A stretch of 64,000 bases of DNA, from NCBI GenBank assembly GCA_910583525.1, contig CAJTXL010000007.1, positions 42,780 to 106,779 on the forward strand. Reading direction: 5' to 3'. Position numbers and translations under genes: made by a program. Positions 46,286 through 55,010 of this stretch are shown piece by piece. This DNA is from an uncultured Muribaculaceae bacterium. GTDB lineage: Bacteria > Bacteroidota > Bacteroidia > Bacteroidales > Muribaculaceae. Numbering within the stretch: the stretch's first letter is position 1; each line of letters begins with the position of its first letter. The notes under the pieces are model-generated. The model had not been told where the DNA came from and made no database searches. It saw nothing but the letters and a program-made list of their open reading frames with translations.

Positions 46286-47578
46286 TTATTTGCCTGCGCC
46301 AAGCTCGTTTAAAATCCATCGCCATACGGCGGCGCTCTGTTCGGGATATGCGTAATGCTCGGTCGTTTCGGTCACGAGCAGCTCTTTGGGAGCCGTTACG
46401 GTGTTGTAGACAGAGTAGGTGGTAGTAGGCGGACAAACCATGTCGTTATAGCCGAATGTGTACATGCCTTTTGCCTTGACTTCGGGCGCAAACGATGCCA
46501 CGTCGTAGTAGGAAAGCGTAGCGAGGTTTTCGGGCGTACGGTATTTCGCATTCTTGAGCGTGTGAGGCCAACCGCCGGCGCGGTTCTGAGAATATCCGGC
46601 CATGTCGCTGAGAGCCGGATAATGCGACACCAAAGCATCAATGCGAGGGTCAAGACCGGCTATGATAATCGCCAATGCACCGCCTTGGCTGCCGCCGAAA
46701 ATGCCGAGTTTTCCGTTGAAATCGGGCAGTTGCTCAATAAAATCGATGGCTCTTACACAGCCGGTATATACGCGTTTGTAATAATAACGGTCGCGGTCGT
46801 CCATATTGAACGAGTGATAGCCCTTGAGAGCACCCTGATAAAGCCTGTGGTAGACATCACCGGGGAGATTTACGGGAATGCCATGGATGCCCACTTCGAG
46901 GATGATGCAGCCTTTTTCGGTATGGCTGATGTCGCCTTTATATCCGCGCACACCGGCACCCGGCACCTTGAGTATCGCCGGATATTTGCCGGGGGCTGTT
47001 GGAACGGTAAGTATGCCATAAAAACGCGACCCCCATCCGTCATTGCCGAAAGATACGTGGTAGACATCGACCTTCGGTGTGCACAGTTCCGGCATCAGGG
47101 TCATCTGAGGGTCGAGCGAGGTTTTGCGTGCCTGCTCTATGGTCTTGCTCCAGAACTCTCTGAAATCGGCCGGCTGTTTTGTTACGGGTTCAAGCTTTTC
47201 AGGCGAAAAGCCCACGGTTGCACGCCCTTCATAGTCGCGACCGCCTTCTTTGGCGAAAACGCGGCAACGAAGAAAGCCGGGCACTTTCATCGTTCCGGCA
47301 TCAATGGTCGCCTTGCCGTCCTTCAGTTTTACCGTTCCGCTCTTACGGGCAGGCATCATATCTTCTGAAATCTCATATTTGAGTTCGGCATTGCCCACCG
47401 GCACTTTGCAACGTGTGAACTCCACGTTGAATTTGACTTTTTGACCGGGAGCGACATTCCATACGCCGTCAGTCGGATAAACCGTGATGTCATAGAGTTT
47501 CTCGGCCGGTTGTGCCTGCATGCCCAAAACGGCGCAGAGAACAAGGGCTACAGCTCCGAGTGTTTTGAAAATTTGCAT
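46286..47578 (-). CDS. Acetyl xylan esterase-like alpha/beta hydrolase (AXE1/CE7 type, PUL 2)
   Basis: 430 residues. Signal peptide (ends GMQAQ), an N-terminal beta-sandwich of about 110 residues (VAPGQKVKFNVEF), then the AXE1 hydrolase domain. Ser297 in IFGGSQGGA, Asp379 in FGYNDMVCPP and His408 in TTEHYAYPE form the expected triad. CE7 members deacetylate small acetylated sugars and oligosaccharides. Together with the SGNH-GH3 fusion it gives PUL 2 two esterase activities, so the substrate is probably O-acetylated. It lies 13 bp after the GH36-like gene. Confidence 0.88.
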   Translation of the reverse strand: MQIFKTLGAVALVLCAVLGMQAQPAEKLYDITVYPTDGVWNVAPGQKVKFNVEFTRCKVPVGNAELKYEISEDMMPARKSGTVKLKDGKATIDAGTMKVPGFLRCRVFAKEGGRDYEGRATVGFSPEKLEPVTKQPADFREFWSKTIEQARKTSLDPQMTLMPELCTPKVDVYHVSFGNDGWGSRFYGILTVPTAPGKYPAILKVPGAGVRGYKGDISHTEKGCIILEVGIHGIPVNLPGDVYHRLYQGALKGYHSFNMDDRDRYYYKRVYTGCVRAIDFIEQLPDFNGKLGIFGGSQGGALAIIIAGLDPRIDALVSHYPALSDMAGYSQNRAGGWPHTLKNAKYRTPENLATLSYYDVASFAPEVKAKGMYTFGYNDMVCPPTTTYSVYNTVTAPKELLVTETTEHYAYPEQSAAVWRWILNELGAGK

Positions 47579-47591
47579 ATTATGGTATCAG

Positions 47592-49646
47592 TTATGGTTT
47601 TATTTTATATCTGTACATTGCGAAATCGTTCGGGCGCGAGAGCGTAAGTTCGATTGCGCCTTTGCGTCCCACCTCGACTTCTGTTGCCGAAGCATTGCCG
47701 AGAACGGGCACAAGAGATACTCGGCAGCCCTCAGGCAGCCAAGTCTCGAAAACTCCGCAAGCCCCAGGGGTATCTTCTCGATAAAGAAGCAGATAGCCCT
47801 CATCGGCATCCGTCAACGATTGGAAGCCGGAGAACGAACGTCCCGAAGGCTCCTCGCCGACAGGCAAAATAAGGCCTTTGTGGAAATCATGTTGTACGGC
47901 ACGGTAGGCATCGACAAGCTCCTTGACGGCAAAAGCCTCTTCGGGCAAGTTCGAAGCTTCCATCCACGCAAGTGGCTGACCGGCCATAGTCGTTGCGAAC
48001 AGATAGGCGAAATCATATACTCCGGGGGCAAAAGCATCGCCTTCATATTTGTCGGCATTGCGCCATTTGTTCAGAAACTCCACCTGAAGACGCTCGGCGG
48101 GCACATATTTTGATAGCTGCCAAAGGTTGCGCAAAGTCCAATAGGGGTAATAGTTGCCCCAATCGGTATATCTGTTCTCCAAAAAGATATTGCCGTATTC
48201 ATTGAACATGTGGTAGCCGCCGCGTCGGCTTGCAGTGGCATCGAGGTTGAACATGACGGCATTGCCGGTATCGGCAAGCACCCTGTCGAAGAACTTACGG
48301 AGATTTTCTTCAGCACGCTTGCTGCCGATGGTAAGCCCGTCGATTTTGAACATCCTTATTCCGTATTTTTTCCATAGTCCGACAACCGTTGCCGCATCTT
48401 TTTCCCAATCGGCGAAATCGTCCTGAATGCTGGGGTTGAACCAAAGTCCGACCTCAACGCCAAGTTCACGGCCACGCTTTACTATCGGCGTGAGGCCACG
48501 CGGATACTTCTTGGGGTCGGGCGTCCAATAGTCGCCGCTGCGGTGTATGTCTTTGAACGAACCTTTGGCAACGGCCGAGTTGGGGCTTTTTCCGCTTTGC
48601 CAACCGTCGTCAATCTGAAAAAGCGTGATGCCAAGTTTGGCGGCTTTTTCAAGCTCCGACAGACAGAACGCCTCGTTCACCTTGGCATCCTGCGAACGGT
48701 CGCCCCAGGTGTTCATCATCACCATTTCGTCGCGCGACGGGTCGAGCACACGGCATTGTTTCTGATAGGCACGCAGGGCCTCGAGGGCTTCTTTCTCGCC
48801 GCCGTCGTATGTGCACAGCACCGAACCGTAGGCACGCGTCCACTTGTCGGGCGTAACGTCGTTTCTGTCAAGTCCGAGACCCGTAACGGTGAAGTTGCCG
48901 AAATCGCTTATGAAATCTGCTTTGCCGTAAGCAAGCTGCACGCCCGAACATGGCGCTTCTTTAAGAAAGACAAATCCGCCTCCGTGCTCACCGTCGCGCA
49001 ACATGAGCACATTGCCGCGGTAGTTCGTCTTGCGGTATGAAATGAAGTCGCGCTCATCGACAAGATTGTTGTTCCAATCGGTAATGTCGCGGAACTCGAC
49101 AGCCCGTCCGTGCCAATGCTGGCCTTTCGGCGAAAGTCTGTCGAGAGCCGACGTTACGGGCTTGACTTTCATGTGAGCCGCATCTTCGATATTGCGGCGG
49201 TCGGCGGCATCGGCCTCAGATGCCTGTACGCCGTCAAGGGCGCCACGCAGTTTTGTGTCTACTGCAATGGCAGGCACGCCGGGATATACGCGGTAGCTCC
49301 GCTCCACGTCGAGCGCCCCCAGGCTATAGGATACCGTTGTGCGCTGATGTGCCGGACGGATACCGTCGGCCTTGATATCTTCGACCTTGATTTTTCCGTC
49401 GGAGGGTTTTGAGCGGTTGACGGCAAAGTCAGGGTCTTTCGACACAGACTCCCATGTGCGACCCGAAAGCTTGTCGGTCACACGGCAGGTGACAAGATGC
49501 CCCCCGTTCCAAAGATATACGCGCTCAATGCGGCTGTTGCCTATTTTAAGCGTATCTCCGTCGAGACGAGAATAGCACTCTCCGGCAAAAGACGCCGTAG
49601 ACGCAAACAACAGCGATGCAGCCGCTATAAGTCTGTAGTTTCCCAT
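47592..49646 (-). CDS. GH36-like alpha-galactosidase (PUL 2)
   Basis: 684 residues. Signal peptide (ends ASTASFAG), N-terminal supersandwich, then a barrel beginning at VMMNTWGDRSQ with LFQIDDGWQ, LGVEVGLWFNP and FKIDG; Asp436 in FKIDG is the likely nucleophile, as in clan GH-D. ENRYTDWGNYYPYWTLRNLW and LQVEFLNKWRNADKY match alpha-galactosidases of this type in Bacteroidetes. It should release alpha-galactose side groups. ATG 49646 is chosen, 1 bp after the preceding stop, because it gives a clean signal peptide; the 35-codon in-frame extension lies in the FAD gene. Confidence 0.84.
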   Translation of the reverse strand: MGNYRLIAAASLLFASTASFAGECYSRLDGDTLKIGNSRIERVYLWNGGHLVTCRVTDKLSGRTWESVSKDPDFAVNRSKPSDGKIKVEDIKADGIRPAHQRTTVSYSLGALDVERSYRVYPGVPAIAVDTKLRGALDGVQASEADAADRRNIEDAAHMKVKPVTSALDRLSPKGQHWHGRAVEFRDITDWNNNLVDERDFISYRKTNYRGNVLMLRDGEHGGGFVFLKEAPCSGVQLAYGKADFISDFGNFTVTGLGLDRNDVTPDKWTRAYGSVLCTYDGGEKEALEALRAYQKQCRVLDPSRDEMVMMNTWGDRSQDAKVNEAFCLSELEKAAKLGITLFQIDDGWQSGKSPNSAVAKGSFKDIHRSGDYWTPDPKKYPRGLTPIVKRGRELGVEVGLWFNPSIQDDFADWEKDAATVVGLWKKYGIRMFKIDGLTIGSKRAEENLRKFFDRVLADTGNAVMFNLDATASRRGGYHMFNEYGNIFLENRYTDWGNYYPYWTLRNLWQLSKYVPAERLQVEFLNKWRNADKYEGDAFAPGVYDFAYLFATTMAGQPLAWMEASNLPEEAFAVKELVDAYRAVQHDFHKGLILPVGEEPSGRSFSGFQSLTDADEGYLLLYREDTPGACGVFETWLPEGCRVSLVPVLGNASATEVEVGRKGAIELTLSRPNDFAMYRYKIKP

Positions 49647-49647
49647 A

Positions 49648-51537
49648 TCACTCTTCGCAAGCTTCGACAAACGCGCGTGGCTTGTCGAGAAGACGGTTTG
49701 CAAGATTGAAATGCTGGTTGTCGGGAAGAATATCCCCACTCTTGCCCGCACCGGCTTTCATCATGGCGCAAAGTTCGGGCAGATGGTGCTGATATACGCC
49801 GCGAGGGCTGTCGGAATGTTTTTTGCACAACGAAGCAGCCATGCCTACGACCTCGCCCATCATGCCGGTGGTGCGCATAACACGGACGGTGCCCAAGGCC
49901 ACATGGGTTACACTGATATTGCGTCCGGCCATGAACAGATTGTCGATATTGCGCGAATAAAGGCAGCGGTAAGGTACGGCATAGGGATGCACGAACACAT
50001 GTTTGGTTGCGGCCTTGAACTCATTGCCTGGGAATTTGGCAGTGTTCTTGGGGTCGGGGAAATGCAGGTCGAGGCTCCATGTGGTGGTAAACGAGCCGTC
50101 TTCGTGGAATACGTTTTTGTCTATGTCGTCCTGTTTGAGGATGTAGTCGCCGAGCAGACGGCGCGACTCGCGCTTGCCTGCGATATAAGCCACCCAATCG
50201 AGTGAACGGTTGCGGAATTTGGCATTGTCGGCAAGCCCGTTTTTCAGATGCGACCAGTTCGAGAACACCACCAACAGACCGTAGTCTCTGATACGCTCGG
50301 CCTCGGAAATCTGGTTGCGGTTCATGCCGGTCTCCCATGTCCACTCACCCATGGTGACACGCTCGCAGTTGTCGTCGTTGAAATCGATGCCATAGTCGAA
50401 TACGGGGAATTTTGTCGGACGTTTGTCATCGCGTGTATACCACTGCACCGATGCTCCCATGGTCATGCTGTCGGGCTGTTCCGGCGCCACGCTTTCGTTG
50501 AACTGCGCACGGCCTTCGCGCCCCATGGCAAAATCGGCTCCGGCAAGAAAACCGATGGTGCCGTCGCCGGTGCAATCGGCAAACAATGGCGCACGGAGAA
50601 CGGTCTCTTTCGATGTTTCGATGTTGCGCAGGGTAACAGACTTGATTTTCTGCCCGTCCATTTCCACTGCAAAGGCGCGGTTATTGGCAAATAAGTCTAT
50701 GTTAGGCTCAGAGGCTATGAACGCCTCTTTCTTCTCATCTTCATAAAAATCGGCAGGTTTGGCATTGCCCTGTCGCGAATGTCCGAATTCACGAAGCATA
50801 CGTCCAAGACCTTTGTTGACGCCTATTTCGGCATGTCCGCCAAGATGCACACGCACCTCGGCGCTGTTGTTGCCGCCAAGCACGGGACGGTCGTTGACCA
50901 ATGCGACCTTCATGCCGCCACGGGCAGCCGACATTGCGGCACACATGCCGGCGATGCCGCCGCCTACCACTACCAAATCGTAATCGGCGCTTAGGGCTTC
51001 GGTCTTGTCGAGCCCGAGTTTCGAACGGCGCATCGATGCAAGCTCCTGACCGCCGTCTGGAAGCACGGCATCTTCGTCGGTTGTAAGGTAAAGAGCATCA
51101 CACCGGCCATTGAAACCTGTAAGGTCGTGTAATGCAAGTTTCTGCACACCTTTGCGCAGCTTTGTTTTGCCGGCATACTGCCACTCCCACTTGTCACCGG
51201 TGTTGCCGAGCACGGCCGACAATTGCTTGCCGCCGGCCTTGACTTTGAACTTGCCTGGGCCTTCGGCCTTAGTCCAAGGCGAAGTCCAGTTGTAAGTGCG
51301 GACATATACCTTGTATGTCCCGTCTTCGGGCACGTTTATGTCGGTAGAGGCATCGGCGACAGGCTTGCCGAGTCCGTGGGCCATAAGATACGACGAACCC
51401 ATCTGGTCGGAGAACTGCTGGTCGACTACCCAACCGCCTTTTTCAGCGAAAGATTCCGCTTCGACCCATATTTCAGCGCTCCAAGCCGTTGAGACTGACA
51501 ATAGCAATGCTGCTGCGAGTGATATTTGTTTGAACAT
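49648..51537 (-). CDS. Secreted FAD-dependent oxidoreductase with N-terminal beta-sandwich (PUL 2)
   Basis: 629 residues. Signal peptide (ends TAWSA), a golvesin/CBM-like beta-sandwich (about 22-153; IWVEAESFAEKGGWVVDQQ) and an FAD_oxidored domain starting at YDLVVVGGGIAGMCAA (G192-G197), with LFADCTGDGTIGFLAGADF and a C-terminal FMAGRNISVTHVALGT, all typical of this flavoprotein family. Exported flavoenzymes in PULs have unclear jobs: oxidation of a sugar hydroxyl before beta-elimination of a resistant glycosidic bond is one idea. It begins the enzyme block of PUL 2, right after the palindromic element. No Tat motif, so FAD would have to bind after Sec export. Confidence 0.85.
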   Translation of the reverse strand: MFKQISLAAALLLSVSTAWSAEIWVEAESFAEKGGWVVDQQFSDQMGSSYLMAHGLGKPVADASTDINVPEDGTYKVYVRTYNWTSPWTKAEGPGKFKVKAGGKQLSAVLGNTGDKWEWQYAGKTKLRKGVQKLALHDLTGFNGRCDALYLTTDEDAVLPDGGQELASMRRSKLGLDKTEALSADYDLVVVGGGIAGMCAAMSAARGGMKVALVNDRPVLGGNNSAEVRVHLGGHAEIGVNKGLGRMLREFGHSRQGNAKPADFYEDEKKEAFIASEPNIDLFANNRAFAVEMDGQKIKSVTLRNIETSKETVLRAPLFADCTGDGTIGFLAGADFAMGREGRAQFNESVAPEQPDSMTMGASVQWYTRDDKRPTKFPVFDYGIDFNDDNCERVTMGEWTWETGMNRNQISEAERIRDYGLLVVFSNWSHLKNGLADNAKFRNRSLDWVAYIAGKRESRRLLGDYILKQDDIDKNVFHEDGSFTTTWSLDLHFPDPKNTAKFPGNEFKAATKHVFVHPYAVPYRCLYSRNIDNLFMAGRNISVTHVALGTVRVMRTTGMMGEVVGMAASLCKKHSDSPRGVYQHHLPELCAMMKAGAGKSGDILPDNQHFNLANRLLDKPRAFVEACEE

Positions 51538-51580
51538 CGTTATTTCAAAGGTGATTAGAATGTTGGTAAAAAAAATGTGA

Positions 51581-51720
51581 TGCCGTTTGAGGGTGTGTCA
51601 AAATTGTAAGATAATGACACCGATGAAATGTAGGGACATGCCTTTGGCATGTAGGCTGATTGACAGACGCATTACGCATCTACGTGCCAAAGGCACGTCC
51701 CTACATTTTATCAAACGGCA
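51581..51720. repeat. Palindromic repeat element, copy 1
   Basis: Arms 51626-51653 (AAATGTAGGGACATGCCTTT and onward) and 51681-51708 are inverted repeats of 28 bp with two mismatches; each arm is itself a small hairpin (GTGCC-TTT-GGCAC form). The core reads GGCTGATTGACAGACGC. An outer 10-bp inverted repeat, TGCCGTTTGA at 51581-51590 and TCAAACGGCA at 51711-51720, frames it, and GTGTCA/TGACAC (51595-51600, 51615-51620) forms another small stem. A second copy in opposite orientation is at 63768-63840. It separates two genes of PUL 2 and may alter transcript levels or stability. Confidence 0.85.
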
Positions 51721-51731
51721 CCGTTCATCTT

Positions 51732-53345
51732 TTAGTGTACGCTTACTGCGTGTAGTTTAAGCCATCCGTCGGCTGTTACATTGTCTTTAGCCGAAATCTC
51801 CAGGCCAATCTCGTTGTTTTTGGTGGTGTCGACAAGACCTACAGCCCAAATGTATTCGCCTGCGGCAACAGTACCGAGATTAAATGTGACAGTGTATGTC
51901 GAGGGCTTGCCTTTGAGCCATTTGTCGAGGCAGGGCACTTCGTCTACATAAACGGCAACGGGTTTCTCTGTCGTTTTGTCAAGAAGGGCAAAGCCGACTT
52001 TGTACTTCTGGTTCCACTGCGGAATATTTGTCGGGCAGTAGCCCCAGCCGAGGTTGCTCCAGCGGTGTGTAAGGGTGACATTGCCGCCTGCCGATGCCGA
52101 AACGGGCACAGAAACCTTGTCGGGATAGAGGCGGTATGCGCCTTCGGCGATGAACTCGTTTACGGCCTCGTAGGCGTCGTTGAACCAACGATAAGTTTCG
52201 CCTGCCGTCTTGCTGTAGCGGAAGTCCATCATGTTCACACAAGCCTGTTTGCCTTCGTAGAATTCGCCCCAGCGCACTTCGCCGTGGTCGGCATAGCCGT
52301 CGCCTTTGATTGAGCCGCCGTGCGAGCTTTCAACCCAGCCGCCTTCCATTACCAAAGGACGGCGATAACGGTAAAGCTGCGCAATGCCGCGCTCCCAGTC
52401 TTTATAATACTGCTTCATGCCGAATGCGTCATGGCGAAGAGAATATCCTTTTTCGACGAACATATCGATGATGTCGGCCGTTTCTTGGCTCGGATTATCG
52501 GTAAAAGCACCGGTCGAAAGAAGGGTACGGTGATAGTTAATCAGCAAAGGCACGCGTTTGAAATTGCGCGTATACACATCCGATACCCATTCGGCAACGG
52601 CGCGACGAGGGGTGTTGTCGCCTGTCGAGTAACGCATGGTGTGTGTCTCGCCCCATTTGCCGAGACCTGTGCCGCTGATGAACATCGTCACGTCGGGGTC
52701 GTCGTACTTTGCGGCCAAGTCTTGGATGAACTTCTCATAGTATTTCTGGAACACGGGGTCGTCGGCAAAAGGCGACCAAACGATGGTCGATACGCCGGTC
52801 TTTGTTTCGAAGCCCTTGGCACCGGCCTGTTTTACATAGTCGGGCGTAAAGTTATAGTGCTTGTCCTGACTGTCGCACACAAAGGAGAACGCAAGTTTCA
52901 AGCCACGGGCTTTTGCTCCGTCGACAAGCATCTTAAAGCGCCGGGCAGGTTTGGAGTCGACCTGACCCTCGTTCCATATATACTTGCCTTCTTCGGGGTT
53001 GAAATCGCTCCAGGCACCACGGATAAAAAGCGTGTTGCCGTAATCCGACACTTTCACAGGGCCTACGGCCGATGGGAAATGGTCGTATTCTTCCCAAAAT
53101 GTATCCGAGAGACCGTCGCCTATGCCGGTATAGATTACCCATCCCGACATCGGGTTGCGCAGAAGTTTCTGACGCTCGGGTTTGATGTTTACAATCTCGT
53201 TGCCGGCGATATCCCATTTATGGGTCGTTGCCGACTGCCCGGCATCGGGTTCGTCGGAGCACGAAGCTCCGGCGAACGCCATTGCCAAGCCTGCGAAAAG
53301 GGTGAATGCCCCGTTCTTTATATGTTGCATATTGCTTGGTTTCAT
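51732..53345 (-). CDS. DUF4832-like surface lipoprotein, candidate glycosidase (PUL 2)
   Basis: 537 residues. Lipoprotein signal (GASC, followed by SDEP, a surface-export signal). A barrel-like region (about 60-390) contains NPMSGWVIYTG, SDFNPEEGKYIWNE, LGKWGETH (Glu233), VPLLINYHR, LRHDAFGM and LVMEGGW (Glu334); a C-terminal beta-sandwich (about 405-537) has WGYCPTNIPQWNQKYKVGFA. The two Glu, 101 residues apart and each at the end of a predicted strand, fit acid/base and nucleophile of clan GH-A. It is a paralogue of the gene at 60163-61698. I recall this family as DUF4832 (uncertain), with no proven activity. Binding protein is the alternative. Confidence 0.8.
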   Translation of the reverse strand: MKPSNMQHIKNGAFTLFAGLAMAFAGASCSDEPDAGQSATTHKWDIAGNEIVNIKPERQKLLRNPMSGWVIYTGIGDGLSDTFWEEYDHFPSAVGPVKVSDYGNTLFIRGAWSDFNPEEGKYIWNEGQVDSKPARRFKMLVDGAKARGLKLAFSFVCDSQDKHYNFTPDYVKQAGAKGFETKTGVSTIVWSPFADDPVFQKYYEKFIQDLAAKYDDPDVTMFISGTGLGKWGETHTMRYSTGDNTPRRAVAEWVSDVYTRNFKRVPLLINYHRTLLSTGAFTDNPSQETADIIDMFVEKGYSLRHDAFGMKQYYKDWERGIAQLYRYRRPLVMEGGWVESSHGGSIKGDGYADHGEVRWGEFYEGKQACVNMMDFRYSKTAGETYRWFNDAYEAVNEFIAEGAYRLYPDKVSVPVSASAGGNVTLTHRWSNLGWGYCPTNIPQWNQKYKVGFALLDKTTEKPVAVYVDEVPCLDKWLKGKPSTYTVTFNLGTVAAGEYIWAVGLVDTTKNNEIGLEISAKDNVTADGWLKLHAVSVH

Positions 53346-53354
53346 TGTTTTTGA

Positions 53355-54989
53355 CTATCGTTTGTTGTCGAATACGACTGTAAGGTTCTCAATGTCGACG
53401 CACACATACGTGCAGTTCTCAGGCACGCAGAAGTATGCGTAGCGGTTGTGGCTCTGTCCGGCCACGAGACCCAGCTGCTCGCCGAGGTTTACGTTGAGGT
53501 AGCCGCGTTTCTTGTTGCGCTCTGCATCGGCTGTCGAACCGAAGGCGTATACATTGTTCTCGATGTTCGACACGAGGAAGTTGAGGGCGCCGGTGGCAGT
53601 AGCATTCGACCAGCTGTCGGTCGACAAGGAGCGCGGCAGGGCATCGCCTTTGTAGACAAACACCTTCGGGTTCGCCAACGACTGTTTCAGCTTATACTTC
53701 GACTGGAAGCCGGCCTTCATGCCTTCGTCGTGAGCGCTGGCATTAAATCCGCCCCACATCCACAATTCGGTAACTTCCTGAGTGTAGGGATTGATGCCGT
53801 CAACCGTATTGTTGTACGAAACAACGGCATTCTTGAGGTCGGTCTCGGGCGAATAAATAGTCACAGTGCGGTTGTCGAGGTCTACGACGATGCGGTAAGT
53901 GCCGTCGGCAGGGATTTCCCAATAGTTTTCACTAACGCCCGTTTCTGCGGCTACCTGCTTGAATGGCTGCGCCGTGCCGTCGTTGATGTCGTGGTTGCCG
54001 CTTTCACCCGGAACAAGTGCGACAGATTTCTTCTCGCCATATTCGAGCGGCAAGAAAAGTTTGCCGGCCTTGAGTTCGCCGCGCCATGCGTAGAGCATAT
54101 CGTTTTCGAGAGTACGTTCGATTTCGACATCGTCGGCACCTACGGCGGCACCGCTCATGAACATGCGGTCAAGCTCGATGGTGCTTCCGGCCGGGGCTAT
54201 CTTCACCGTACGCTTGTTGATGTCGATGGTTACGCGGTAGTTGTCGTCTTCGGGAATGACCCAATAGTTGGCCTTGGCGGCGTCTACCATCACGGCAGGC
54301 ATTTCTTCAGATGCTATAGGAGTGTCGGCAAGCGCCGGGCTGATGGCGTTGTTCTCGTCGCCGTATATCACGGGGAAGTTGACCTTGCCGGCTTTGAGTG
54401 CGCCTGTCCAAACGTAGAGTTTCGACGTTGCCGATGTAGGCTGAAGCTCAATAGGTTCTGCACCCACTGCCGTGCCTCCGATGAAGAGCCGGTCGGCAAG
54501 ATACTGCTTGGCGCCGTAGGTCTTGATGCGGACATTTGCCGTGGCGATGTCGGGTATCACGACACGCGGGCCTTCGAACGATGCCGTCACCGTAAGGTTG
54601 AGGGTAGCGACCGAACTGGTGAGGCAGCCGAAATGCTCTACAAGTATTTCCTGCAGTTCGGCATTGGTGTACGAACGGGTGAAATGACCGTCGTCTTCGT
54701 ACTCTTTGATTGCCGTGGCTTTGCTGCCCGACACTTCGTATTCGTAGCGGTAAGTTGTGATGTACTCGTTGCCATAGGGATGCGCTTCCGACCAATCCAA
54801 GGTCAGGGCTACCGCATCGGGCTTGTCTTCGTCGAGCACCACGTACTCTGCCGAAGTGGCGAGTTGTATCACCGAGTTGTTGCGCGAGTAGGTGTTGTCG
54901 ATTTCGTCATCGTCGCACGAAACGGCAGCCCCGGCAAGCATGGCAAGCGCAACAAAGCGTAGGCTATAGTGATATATGCTGGTTTTCAT
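53355..54989 (-). CDS. SusE/SusF-like surface glycan-binding lipoprotein (PUL 2)
   Basis: 544 residues. Lipobox VSC followed by DDDE, a strong surface-export signal. N-terminal SusE-type Ig domain (about 38-157, SVIQLATSAEYVVLDEDKPD) and three SusF-like modules: about 162-266 (LFIGGTAVGAEPIEL ... NYWVIPEDDNYRVTID), 270-380 (MFMSGAAVGADDVEI ... NYWEIPADGTYRIVVD) and a longer 405-544 copy. The repeated W/YWxIP pattern is the module signature. It should hold glycan near the SusC/D pair. Located 21 bp after susD. Confidence 0.9.
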   Translation of the reverse strand: MKTSIYHYSLRFVALAMLAGAAVSCDDDEIDNTYSRNNSVIQLATSAEYVVLDEDKPDAVALTLDWSEAHPYGNEYITTYRYEYEVSGSKATAIKEYEDDGHFTRSYTNAELQEILVEHFGCLTSSVATLNLTVTASFEGPRVVIPDIATANVRIKTYGAKQYLADRLFIGGTAVGAEPIELQPTSATSKLYVWTGALKAGKVNFPVIYGDENNAISPALADTPIASEEMPAVMVDAAKANYWVIPEDDNYRVTIDINKRTVKIAPAGSTIELDRMFMSGAAVGADDVEIERTLENDMLYAWRGELKAGKLFLPLEYGEKKSVALVPGESGNHDINDGTAQPFKQVAAETGVSENYWEIPADGTYRIVVDLDNRTVTIYSPETDLKNAVVSYNNTVDGINPYTQEVTELWMWGGFNASAHDEGMKAGFQSKYKLKQSLANPKVFVYKGDALPRSLSTDSWSNATATGALNFLVSNIENNVYAFGSTADAERNKKRGYLNVNLGEQLGLVAGQSHNRYAYFCVPENCTYVCVDIENLTVVFDNKR

Positions 54990-55010
54990 TGTTTTGACTT
55001 TTTTAGATGA

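Noticed and set aside
51581..51720. Insertion sequence
   Set aside because: The element is 140 bp with inverted arms but has no transposase frame; a non-autonomous or REP-type repeat fits better.
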